A program made the position numbers and the translations under genes. 59,008 nucleotides of DNA from Lingula anatina (lineage: Eukaryota; Brachiopoda; Lingulata; Lingulida; Lingulidae), in the NCBI RefSeq assembly GCF_001039355.2, contig NW_019775757.1:164423-223430 (forward strand). The letters are read 5' to 3'. Shown piece after piece: positions 36,623 to 48,800 of this stretch. The notes below the pieces were generated by a model. It was not told the origin of the DNA, made no database searches, and saw only the letters and a program-made list of their open reading frames with translations. Position 1 is the stretch's first letter. Every line of letters starts with the position of its first letter.

Positions 36623-37457
36623 ATGTGTGGTGCAGTCAGAAGGTCAAGCTTTTATAAGACGTGGAAGCAAATGTATATTTTAGGCCTAATTGTGAGTATC
36701 ATTATTTCTTCATCAACCACAGCCGTTAAATACTAAAGGCGCAGAAGAATGAGAAAAATGTTTACGACAAATATTTATGACATGAATCCTTTTACTATAT
36801 TTCCATTGTTACTTGTATGTCACTAAGAATGGTAGAAATTATTGCCTACGGTGCATTGGGACTCCAAATGTTCAGGATAAACGGCGCCTTCATCTGACTT
36901 TTGATGATAACCTAAGTTTGCTTGAAATCTTCTGCACTTTGTAACCCTCTGTTTGAACACTTTTTGTGCCCCGGCCTTAGCAATTATTTTAGAATATTTT
37001 GACCTAATTTAAAATGTCGTGTATGTTTAAATGTAACAGAATTTATAAAAGATCTCTTTCTCTGAAATGCGTTAATATGTACTACAACAGGTGATACAAC
37101 TTTTAATATCAAGAGGAATATATTAACGGTCGTCGAAATAACCTCACCCACCCTGCAAATGAAACGGGATGTGCTATCAGTGTTACTTTTTTAACAAGAG
37201 GCCTCAAATAGTTCTATCATTGAATAATTTCAGATCACAATTTTGGTTTTTCGCTTGCTGAACCTGAACATCAGACTAGTTAATAAACGTGCACGCCATT
37301 CCATTTATATGTGCCTTCTCCGCTGTGATATTACATGCATTATTAGAATGTAGAGAGCCTGTCTGTTTAGTTCAAAGCTGTAAACATTATTTTATCTTTT
37401 CAGGAGCTCAACGAGATTCTGCACAGCACCCGCCTGAAAGCAACCTATGAAGTCTAG
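36623..37457 (+). CDS. Putative two-exon gene for a 40-residue protein (copy 1)
   Basis: Exon 36623-36691 gives MCGAVRRSSFYKTWKQMYIL plus GLI before a GTGAGT donor; exon 37404-37457, after a pyrimidine-rich tract and CAG, gives ELNEILHSTRLKATYEV and TAG. The junction is phase 0. An in-frame TAG lies 12 bases before the ATG, so this is a closed frame, and AATAAA follows at 37515-37520, 58 bases after the stop. The protein is basic at the N-terminus with a short hydrophobic stretch (MYILGLI). I do not recognise it. It could be a real microprotein, the last exons of a non-coding RNA, or chance; the combination of donor, acceptor, stop and poly(A) signal speaks for a transcribed unit. Confidence 0.45.
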
Positions 37458-38211
37458 CCTTCGTTTCACACACAGGAACCCACGCTCCTCCGTACATCTG
37501 TTATATGAAAACTCAATAAAAACTTTTGTAATTTGGCGTTTTATTTTTCACTTTGTTATGAAATTATTATGTTAAGGAAAATAAGTTATTTTTAATGTTT
37601 GAGGACTTTCAAATTTAATTTGATCTGTTAATAAAATATCTAAAATGGTTTCCAACAACCTATATTTTATAGTTCAAATTTTTATGAATTTACAATCCTG
37701 GTTTTTAAAAAATTCACATGAGATTTTTGTTCTATAGCATATGGACCCTATTCGTCTGGACATATTTTTCCTATATTTTCTTATATAGGGAGGATCCCAT
37801 TTTGACGGGGTTTGGCTTTTACTATCGTGAATTGTTTAAATTGGGACGGCCTATTCTTTGTATAAATACCTAATAAGATATTTGAACGTAATAATGAAAA
37901 GGTGGGATGATTCTGATGTAAGCTTAAAGCATGTTAGTTTTTAAAATTAATACGCCAGAAACTGGCCAAACATTTGATTTCTGGGGGTAAAACAGAACAA
38001 TTTCTTCAGTTCCTGTTCTCTGAACCAAAGTGGGATAATTAGAAGACTTGCCCCATCTGTCACCCATCCTAATGCAATGGACTCGCCCTACCTGTCACCC
38101 CTTTTTTGCAATGGACTTCTCCCACCTGCCACCCCTCCAATGCAATTGACTCGCCCCACCTGTCACCCCTTCCGATACAATGGACTCTCCCCACCTGTCA
38201 CCCCTTTTTTN

Positions 38212-40210
38212 TCAAATAATCCTGGTTCCACGAAGATATCACCTGGTTCTGCGAAGATATCATCAACGGGTTTATTAAACATTCGTGAACAGTTTCAGTA
38301 ACAGCCTACAGGCCCGTAGCCAGCATTTTCAAAAGGGGGGGTTCTTTTCTGAAAAAGTGGACCTTTTCCCATAAAAACTTCATGTACCTAGAAAAATTTC
38401 GTGTACTTAGATCAAATTTTACCCAGAGTGGACCTTTTCCCAGCAAAAGGGGCGGCTCTGTCGAACCCCCGAACCCCCCGGCTACGGGCCTGACCTCTCA
38501 CATAAAATGAGCTATAGGCTACCTGTTGTTATTTGCATAACAATAAGTTGTTCATCGTAGTGGGAGCTGTCTTCCCGAATGCTCACTTGGCAGTTAGACA
38601 GAGTCGGGAGTAGACGCACAGTATGTGTGGTGCAGTCAGAAGGTCAAGCTTTTATAAGACGTGGAAGCAAATGTATATTTTAGGCCTAATTGTGAGTATC
38701 ATTATTTCTTCATCAACCACAGCCGTTAAATACTAAAGGCGCAGAAGAATGAGAAAAATGTTTACGACAAATATTTATGACATGAATCCTTTTACTATAT
38801 TTCCATTGTTACTTGTATGTCACTAAGAATGGTAGAAATTATTGCCTACGGTGCATTGGGACTCCAAATGTTCAGGATAAACGGCGCCTTCATCTGACTT
38901 TTGATGATAACCTAAGTTTGCTTGAAATCTTCTGCACTTTGTAACCCTCTGTTTGAACACTTTTTGTGCCCCGGCCTTAGCAATTATTTTAGAATATTTT
39001 GACCTAATTTAAAATGTCGTGTATGTTTAAATGTAACAGAATTTATAAAAGATCTCTTTCTCTGAAATGCGTTAATATGTACTACAACAGGTGATACAAC
39101 TTTTAATATCAAGAGGAATATATTAACGGTCGTCGAAATAACCTCACCCACCCTGCAAATGAAACGGGATGTGCTATCAGTGTTACTTTTTTAACAAGAG
39201 GCCTCAAATAGTTCTATCATTGAATAATTTCAGATCACAATTTTGGTTTTTCGCTTGCTGAACCTGAACATCAGACTAGTTAATAAACGTGCACGCCATT
39301 CCATTTATATGTGCCTTCTCCGCTGTGATATTACATGCATTATTAGAATGTAGAGAGCCTGTCTGTTTAGTTCAAAGCTGTAAACATTATTTTATCTTTT
39401 CAGGAGCTCAACGAGATTCTGCACAGCACCCGCCTGAAAGCAACCTATGAAGTCTAGCCTTCGTTTCACACACAGGAACCCACGCTCCTCCGTACATCTG
39501 TTATATGAAAACTCAATAAAAACTTTTGTAATTTGGCGTTTTATTTTTCACTTTGTTATGAAATTATTATGTTAAGGAAAATAAGTTATTTTTAATGTTT
39601 GAGGACTTTCAAATTTAATTTGATCTGTTAATAAAATATCTAAAATGGTTTCCAACAACCTATATTTTATAGTTCAAATTTTTATGAATTTACAATCCTG
39701 GTTTTTAAAAAATTCACATGAGATTTTTGTTCTATAGCATATGGACCCTATTCGTCTGGACATATTTTTCCTATATTTTCTTATATAGGGAGGATCCCAT
39801 TTTGACGGGGTTTGGCTTTTACTATCGTGAATTGTTTAAATTGGGACGGCCTATTCTTTGTATAAATACCTAATAAGATATTTGAACGTAATAATGAAAA
39901 GGTGGGATGATTCTGATGTAAGCTTAAAGCATGTTAGTTTTTAAAATTAATACGCCAGAAACTGGCCAAACATTTGATTTCTGGGGGTAAAACAGAACAA
40001 TTTCTTCAGTTCCTGTTCTCTGAACCAAAGTGGGATAATTAGAAGACTTGCCCCATCTGTCACCCATCCTAATGCAATGGACTCGCCCTACCTGTCACCC
40101 CTTTTTTGCAATGGACTTCTCCCACCTGCCACCCCTCCAATGCAATTGACTCGCCCCACCTGTCACCCCTTCCGATACAATGGACTCTCCCCACCTGTCA
40201 CCCCTTTTTT
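38212..40210. repeat. 2-kb direct duplication, copy 2
   Basis: Second copy of 36212-38210. It continues into the minisatellite and the gap at 40296, so the first copy is likely a contig end that broke in the same minisatellite and was not merged. Confidence 0.9.
38623..39457 (+). CDS. Putative 40-residue protein gene (copy 2)
   Basis: Identical to the unit at 36623-37457: exons 38623-38691 and 39404-39457, AATAAA at 39515-39520. It is a copy by virtue of the 2-kb duplication and probably the same gene assembled twice. Confidence 0.4.
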
Positions 40211-40870
40211 GCAATGGACTTCTCCCACCTGCCACCCCTCCAATGCAATTGACTCGCCCCACCTGTCACCCCTTCTGATATAATGAACTCGCCCCNNNNN
40301 NNNNNNNNNNNNNNNNNNNNNNNNNNNNNNNNNNNNNNNNNNNNNNNNNNNNNNNNNNNNNNNNNNNNNNNNNNNNNNNNNNNNNNNNNNNNNNNNNNNN
40401 NNNNNNNNNNNNNNNNNNNNNNNNNNNNNNNNNNNNNNNNNNNNNNNNNNNNNNNNNNNNNNNNNNNNNNNNNNNNNNNNNNNNNNNNNNNNNNNNNNNN
40501 NNNNNNNNNNNNNNNNNNNNNNNNNNNNNNNNNNNNNNNNNNNNNNNNNNNNNNNNNNNNNNNNNNNNNNNNNNNNNNNNNNNNNNNNNNNNNNNNNNNN
40601 NNNNNNNNNNNNNNNNNNNNNNNNNNNNNNNNNNNNNNNNNNNNNCCCCTTTTTTGCAATGGACTTCTCCCACCTGCCACCCCTCCAATGTAATGGACTC
40701 GTCCCACCTGCCTCCCCTTTTAATGCAATGGACTCGCCCCACCTGCCACCCCTTTTAATGCAATGGACTCGCCCCACCTGCCACCCCTTTTAATGCAATG
40801 GAATTGCCCCACAGAACATTTACACCCCTTTTTTTTTAAATGGAGGCGCCCTCAGATTGAGTAGACTTTC
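40053..40870. repeat. Minisatellite, ~35-bp unit, with a 350-base N gap
   Basis: Units like GCAATGGACTCGCCCCACCT then GTCACCCCTTTT repeat with variants (GACTTCTCCC, GATACAATGG) that recur every three units, giving a higher-order period of about 104 bp. Ns fill 40296-40645. The same array begins at 38053 in the first 2-kb copy. Reading frames across it are artefacts. Confidence 0.92.
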
Positions 40871-41552
40871 TCTACTAAACCCCTCCAATTGAATGAACTC
40901 CACCAACCATCAGATGACTGCGGCGTATTATTCAACTTTACTTGCTTTGGTCAATCAAATCATTCACTGTTTAACATTTTCACTACTCCTGTGTTAGCTG
41001 ACCTTGTAAGCAATTTATTAGAATGAATTTTCAAAAATGAAGTTAAAACAATCCATAATTCAATCACAAATGCCAATCAACTATCAGAATTACTTGAAAA
41101 CACCTTTTTAATAATTTTGATTTACCTTATTACATTAATGAAACCTTTTTTATAATTTTTTAAAAGCTTTTCATCGTGTCGGTAATTTCGGGTAGGTACC
41201 GACTGCCCGAGGGTTCTAAAATTCTCGTCGCTGTAGTCGCAGACTAAGCCCAACCCCAATTTGTTATATAATCAGCCATTTCGGGATACTAAGATGTTTG
41301 TTTGTCAACTTGCCAGGCTTTATAATAATAATTATTAAATATCTATTACAGGCCTATTCACTCATCCTTTAAATTCTTGCACGTGGAACAGCATTGAAAG
41401 CGGCCTCCTCTGTCGCAACTGAGCAACGCGCAATCACACCTATTCATTTAGGCCACTTATCTTATCTTTCACAGTTGATGAGGGAAAAGGTCAAAGTGCC
41501 AAATCTGCCTCCACGGGGGTGTGATGTTATTGCATGTCTGACTGGATGTACA
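40871..41552. other. Non-coding region upstream of the PEP-synthase-like gene
   Basis: No coding exon or clear repeat seen. It should contain the promoter and 5' UTR of the downstream gene. An in-frame ATG at 41394 would add 53 residues before the membrane anchor. Confidence 0.4.
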
Positions 41553-42767
41553 ATGTTTTTAGAGATTTTTGCGTTATTACCTTTACTGTACGTGGTTTTT
41601 AAATTACTGCGCAAGGATCCAGCTCCCAGCCATGGGGTTTACGCTCGTCCAGGTGGGTGAATTAAGATGAACAGGAGGGGGTAAATTGAAGCAGGGCGAA
41701 AGAGGTAGTGACCGAGGGAAAGAGAGGGACAGTGGTAGGGATCGAAGGGGTGAGTGACAGGTGGGTGAAAATGTAGAGGAGGGGGTAAATTGAAAAAGGG
41801 GGTTAGAAAGAGGCATTGAAACAGTGATTGAGGTAGTGAGAGAGGGAAGGAGAGGGATAGTGGGAGGGATCAAGGGGGTGTCAGGTGGGTGGAGAGGGAC
41901 AGATAGAGAGGGGGCGTTGAGAAAAAGACAGGGAGAGAAGGTGTGAGAGAGAAACTGAGAGAGGTAAGAGTTACAGACAGCGAGAGAGAGAGACTTCACA
42001 TTTACACTTACTAGCTAGTAGTATATTCTACACACAGTCAGTTTGGGATTAACCAACTCCTGGAAACAGGGGCAGATTGAGGCCATCTTCTTTGTCTTCT
42101 GGAAGACGGTCAGAATTTTTCAAGTTTACATTGACAGGCATCTAATTTTTCTGTCGAAAGACAGTCAAAGATTAGGGATGAATAAAATAAGACAATTGGG
42201 AAGACTGTCAGAAAATATGTCTGGATCCGCCCCTGTGGAAAGGTTTGTTTAATTGCAAATAAGCATCAGACCACACTTGGTATCCTATGTCTTCCTTAAT
42301 TTAGCTCACTTCTTGAATTTTATCTATTTAAATGCATTAATTTATCCTATGTATAATGATTCTGGGGAGTAAGTATTGAAGCAGTTGAATTAATATGAGA
42401 ATTGTAAAAAATCAAATTTGAAAATGACTGACAGCTACAAAATGTAGATGTGATAAAGTCAGCCAATTTTCTTTTCATAAACTGACAGAAACTTAACAAC
42501 AGCACTTTCAATAGTGAAACATCAATAATTCAGAATTTATTATTTTTTTATCGTCTTCATGATCTGTGGTTTTAGGAAAATGGTTTCACTTGAAGCGATT
42601 CCTTTTTCTCCTCATACACAAGTTGAGATGCCGGAAGAGAAAGCAGGCCTTTGGGAAAATCTTCCAACATGACGCCTACAGATATGGTCTTGGCTATGGT
42701 AAAGACATAGAGGGTACACCACTCAAATTGGATGGGGCACAGGAGTTGAAAAGCTGTGATAATGTAA

Positions 42768-42814
<47 letters not shown>

Positions 42815-45800
42815 GAGCAATTGTCAGTAAATGATAAATGATACATTTGAAAAAATATATAATATATACACTTAAATATATACAGAAAACATCTTAATTG
42901 TGTTTTATTTCAGTTGATTTGATACTTGCTCTTTTCCTTATCAAAGACTTTGTTCTTTTTACTGAATTGGAAAATTTTTGTTCTTCATATTGGATTGGGA
43001 AGTTTTCATTCTTTTTATTTCACCCTGCAGGCAACTGATGAGGTCTTCTTTGAAGGCATGGACAAAGATGGGAATGCACTTGTTGTTAGAATAGGACGAA
43101 GAGAGGGAAGAGTTGCAGAATTATGGCTGCTGCTTAGCTTGAAAGGTAATGATCGTAATGAAATTAATTTCCAAGGAAAGACAGCAAATATTGTAAGAGT
43201 TGTCCATCATATACTTAAAATGCCACTTTCAGGCAAATGATATTTCTCATTTTTGTTTTATAATTTATATTCCAGGCGTTGGATTTTTTCAGCATCCTGT
43301 CCACCCAGACTCAGTTGTTTTTACTGCTGCTCATAACTCTTTTCAAGCTGGAGGTCTGTCAGTGGACATGGTGGAGGCACTCAGAACATGGAAAATATCT
43401 TATAATGGTTTGCTCAGGTGATGCCATTTTCCAAAAATGTTTTGTTTGTTTTATCAAATTTATTGTCTGATTCAGCATTGTGTAAACAAAAGACGTTCTT
43501 GGGGTTATAAGCATTTATAGGAATATTGTAGTTTTTATTTTATAAATTTTGATAACATATAAATTTATTCTTTTTCTTTTTCTTCTTGTCTTTATTATTT
43601 ATTTATTTATTTATTTATTATAGATAAATTAAATAATTAATAATTTTTATTTTCAATTTTAGGAAGAATCCAAGTCAGGAGCAGTCAAAAAGTGCAGATG
43701 AGTTTGTTCATGTTAAATTTTCTTTTTTGTAAGTTTTTATAACATTGCTCACAAAACTTATTCAGAAACATACCATTCCAACATGACACATCCTCTATCT
43801 TGTCTTTGTTACTTATTTGTTTTGGGTAAAAACAAACACAGCAAAGAAAAGTCCAAATTATTGTACAAGGAATAAAAAATAGTTTTGGTGTTAGTTTCAA
43901 GTTTTTCCTAAATAACAAGTGTCTTTTAAGACAATTATTTCTGTACCATGGTATATTATAGAAGTAAATGATTGTTTTCAGGTGGAATGCCCTCTCAGAT
44001 ACCTTCAGCTTTCCTGATGAAATACCAGATGTTGCACTCTCTGATGCTGTAGCAAAAGAAAAGTGGTCAGGGAAATTATGGGAAAACTTAAAGAAGTATG
44101 TACATGTGTAGAGGGCCTGGGGGGGGGGGGGGGGGGGGGGCAGCACTAGGTAAACTGAAATGGTTTAAGATTCAATTCAGGAAGTAGACAGTTTTAACTT
44201 AGTTAAATGTCTGAGTCAGACTATTATCTTGAGTAAGTCTAAAAAACTAACTGTTTTTGTTAATCTTGTGCAGCATGCCTCCATTTAAATGTGCATGAAT
44301 CCTAAACACATCACAATGAAAATATGTTAGCTTAAAACTTGGCAGAGTTGGAAAATGTAATGATCATTGAAATAGATTTGGGTCATTTTTTCAAATTTTT
44401 TTTTTTTTTTGAAATTGTGCTTGTATTCCAGACTAAGTAATAATACCTTCTATGACCAGGCAGGAGAAATGAGGGGAACAGTCCTGGTGGAAGGAGAAGA
44501 ACCAAGGAAATTGAGACTGAAAAGTTTAAGAAGCCGTTTTTCTGGTAAGCTGTTTCATTGTGTTTTTAAAGTATGATAAGTTGTTGAACGCTGGGGAGGG
44601 GGGAGGGAAAAATACATATACTTTAATTTGATTTGAAAACAAAAATGTTTGTGTTGGATAATCAGTTTAATAAAATATATTGTAATTAATGGAGCATTTA
44701 ATAGTAATGATTTTCTAAAGAAACTTGTAGATTAACTTAATATCACTTAGGTAAACAATATTTTGTTATATAGATCATCTGCCAGTAGGCATGTAATGGA
44801 ATATACTTTGTAAACAATGCAGACATATTCTAGAGATTTTATTCTTTGTCAAAGAACAACTATGTTGAGATAATTCATTTGCATTAGGCTATTTGTTGTT
44901 GAAAATTTCTTTTAAGTGAAATTATATTTACAAGTACATGAGTTTCTTTGCAGATCATTAGAGTTTACTTGTTGATATTTATTGTTTATTTTTCTGATGC
45001 AGGAACAAAAGACTGGAAATCCATTCACAGATATGTGTCCCATTATGGATACATTGAGGTAGGAAGTCTAAGCTTGTATAGCTGATGGCAGCTAGCACTA
45101 AATTTCATTTTATTTGTACTTGGCGCTACACTGATTTGAAAAAGGGGATGATCAGATTATCTGCTAACAAGTTGAGGAATTTTGAAGTATGATTTCAAAA
45201 TTGGTATGAACAATATTCCATTTGGTTAGAATAGAACTTAATATTAGTGTGTAAAATTCAAATCTGTTATCAGCCAGGAAATCTGAAATAAGGTAAATAT
45301 GTGGTAGTTTTACAACACCGTCTAGATTACAATAAAAATATCATTGTTTTCCACAGGCATGTAGACATTATTATGTAAAAAATATAACATGAGGATTCAT
45401 TTAGTCAGTGCTGATGCATTATGTCAATATAAAGTGTTACCTGTAAGAATTGATATTAGCTCTCTAAATTTTAGTTGATGATGTAAAGGTTATGTCTCAA
45501 AAATTGATTCTTTGATGACTTGAATTTTTATCTTAAGATCTTTTCAATGCACTAACTTCTTTTTTATTTTGCATTTAGGATGGGAACTTCTTTAATGTCA
45601 GCCAATGGTGTCTGCCCAACAGTACATCCAGGTACAGTAGCTACTGTCAGTTTAAAGGGATAACTACTGTTCATATGAGATTCATACTTCACAAAAAAAA
45701 TATAGTTAACAACTCTTAGAAATATAGTAAATTCCAATTTTTCACTAAAACAGCAGTTATAGCAATGATTGTGGAATCTGTGCTTGCCATCAGACCACAT

Positions 45801-48800
45801 GGGACTTCATAGATGGCCATACCCCCTATTTAAGTTTTTAATAGATTATCATACAATACCACACTTTTTAGAAAAAAAAACATGCACTACTTTGAATGTT
45901 GGAATGGATTCATTAACCATTGGTAAGTGTGGGGAAATCTTGGTTTACCCATGAAAAATCTTTTTATGTACAGACACAGATGTGTCTGTACATATTGCCA
46001 TCACCTGCGTCTGTCGTCGTCGTTGCCGTCGCCGGTGCCGTGCACTTTCCTTGTAAACACAATAAGTGGAAGGCAGTTTTACTTTTTGGCTTTATATTTA
46101 CAGAGCTGATGAATATTCATAAAACGCAGGTCAAGTTCGAAAATCAGCATGATCGGGCCATTATTGTAGAAATTATGCTGTTTTTTCACTTTTCAGTATA
46201 TATGCAACACTGTAAACACATTTCAAGGAAAACCGATAGGCCTGTTGTCATGAAACTCACAGGAGTAATCGATCTTACTAAAACGCAGGTTAAGTTCGAA
46301 AATCGGCATGATCGGGCCACTGTTTTAGTAGTAATNTTGTTTTTTTTTTTTTGGCCAAAACAAACAGTAGTTATCGCTGTAAGTGCATAATTTAATGCAT
46401 GTTTGAGACTATTCTTTGATTACTAGCACTATGAGTGCTTTGCTCAAACTTTTGGCCATTTTATGTACAAACACATCTGTGTCTGTACATATTGTCGTCA
46501 CCTGTGTCTGTTGTCGCCATCGCTGTCTTCACCGTGTATTGTGTAGTAGGGTGTCACTGCAGTTTGTCAGATTCAAGTTTCAAAGCAAAATATGACATGG
46601 TTTTCATTTCATTTGTATAACGGGGCATAAAATATGCTAAAAAAAGCATTACTTTTGGAAAAATGGTCCTATCAACCTGATTTTCAAACTCAATCTGTAT
46701 TTGATGAAAATTCATCATTTCTGTAAGTTAGAAGACAAAAGGTAAAATTATTTTGTTTTATTTGAATAACAGCTAGTGGATAAAATATGCTGAAAAAAGT
46801 TGAAAAAACAGCATCACTTTTGGAAAAGTGGTCCAGTTAAGCTGACTTTTTAAAACTTGACCTGTATTTTATGTATATATTCCCTGGTTCTTTAAGTTTG
46901 AAGACAATAGGTCAAATCCTTTTCCACTAAATAGTGTTCTAACATTGAAAATGCACAGCAACGGTCACAACAACAGCGGAGACATGCTGGTGACCGTGAC
47001 GTACATGTACAGACATATTTGTGTCTGTACATAAAAAGTATAAATGTTGTCCAGACACAACCCGCACGAAAACGAAGTAGATACTCCAGCGCAGTAGACT
47101 ACTGCAATCATACTGCAAACATGCTTCAAATCTGCTTCGATGTGGGAGCTAATTAGCATATTTGAAACATGCTTCTATCATGCTGCTAATCTACTGCATT
47201 AATGCTCCTCCTCTGTACAACCCTATGTAATTTTTGAAGTAGAATTGCAGTAGGCTATGCTGCATTTCTGCTGCAAATATGCTCCACACCACTACTGCGT
47301 TAATGCTTCTTTGCTACTTCGATACTACTGCATTTTCGTGCGGGAAAGCACAGTTGACTCAGCAGAAGACAGCTACTGGTTTCAGCAGCAGAACACGTAC
47401 AGCACCTCATCAACACTAAGTAAATATCATATGGATGGATAAACAACACAGGGATAAACAACAAAAGCCTCACATAGTGTGATATATAGTAGTCCCTCAA
47501 ATTGAAAATTGAATCATTTTGGCATCGAAAGGCACACTATTCCCTTAAGCAATGCCATATAAAAGCACACAAAAGCACCTAGGCACTTTGTTTTTTTTTT
47601 TTTTTTCTTTCACACGCAACCAGAAGTCATACAGGTACATGCATGCTTTGTTAAACTCTTTCTTTTTTTTTTAAACCTGAGTTTAGAGCAAACACAACTG
47701 GATCATGAAATAACACACTGGATTATTTTTTGTGGTCTGTTCTATTCGCTTAAGTGAAGTCGGCTTCAAAAATAATCAGTCAACATAATCTACGAAGGAA
47801 AAAAATCTATCTTTAAAGGAAAAAACATGCACTGCATATACAGCTGTATTGCCAGACAGCAGGAACTGGTCAGGAGATTTTATGCATAAAATAATATCAA
47901 TGAAAAAATGCTTAATGTAAAAAAAGAGCCCCCAAGAACAGTCCAACCCCAAGGAGCGCTAAATTTTGTGAAATGCACAACTGTGTTGATATATGTCTGC
48001 CAGTACCTTAAGTTTGAACTACCTCATTTTATTGATCTAGGAGGAGTTAGATGAAAGTACAATGTGGAAAGAATTAACAATCAACCACCCCCGGGACAGC
48101 CTAACCCTCAGTTGGACTAAAATTCTGAGGTGCCCATGTACATCATTGATCTTAGGTCCATCAAGTCCCAGAATTTGAACTTCCTCACTCTAGTGGTCTA
48201 GTAGGAGTCAGGAGAAGTTGCGATGTGAAAAGAACTAAGAAATAACCATCCCATGAACAACCCAACCCTTTCGAACAGTAAAATTCTGAAGTGCCCATGT
48301 TGATATAGGTCTATAAATCCCCAAAGTGTCAACTTTCTAACTCTAATGGTCTAGGAATTAGCAGAAATTACAATTTATGTTAAAAGTATGAAGAGTCAAG
48401 CACCCACCAGGACAGCCCAACCTCCTGTTGCACTACAATTCTGAAGTACCCATGCACATTTCTAATGATATGTCTATCAATCCCCAAAGTTTCAACTTCC
48501 TAACTAGCCCTTATAGTCTTGGAGGAAAAGGCAGAAGTTACTTATACACTACTCATGGTCAGGCAGGATAACATGGTCCCCGGAAAAATGAACTTTCATG
48601 TGGCATCCCACTGTTCAAGAATATGAGTACATAAACGTAGCAGATCTAAGTCTGACTAATCCTGACTATATAAGTCTGACTAATCCTGATCTAAGTTTGT
48701 TTGTTGACTTAAACAAACTTCAATGTGTTCGATACATGTTGGCATCTAAACATCTAAGTCAACCGAAATTTTTAGTAATCTTTGCAACTTCCTGCATTGT

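Larger units (their letters stand above)
36212..38210. repeat. 2-kb direct duplication, copy 1
   Basis: This stretch recurs at 38212-40210 with an offset of exactly 2000 and no difference that I can find by eye, the two being separated by one N at 38211. It includes a MITE, a putative two-exon small gene and the start of a minisatellite. Confidence 0.9.

Noticed and set aside
40163-40777. Long frames across the N block
   Set aside because: Most codons are N; the rest is minisatellite.
41394-41552. Extended N-terminus of the PEP-synthase-like protein from ATG 41394
   Set aside because: Possible, but it places 53 unremarkable residues before the membrane helix; the ATG at 41553 directly before the helix fits the family better. 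Not excluded.
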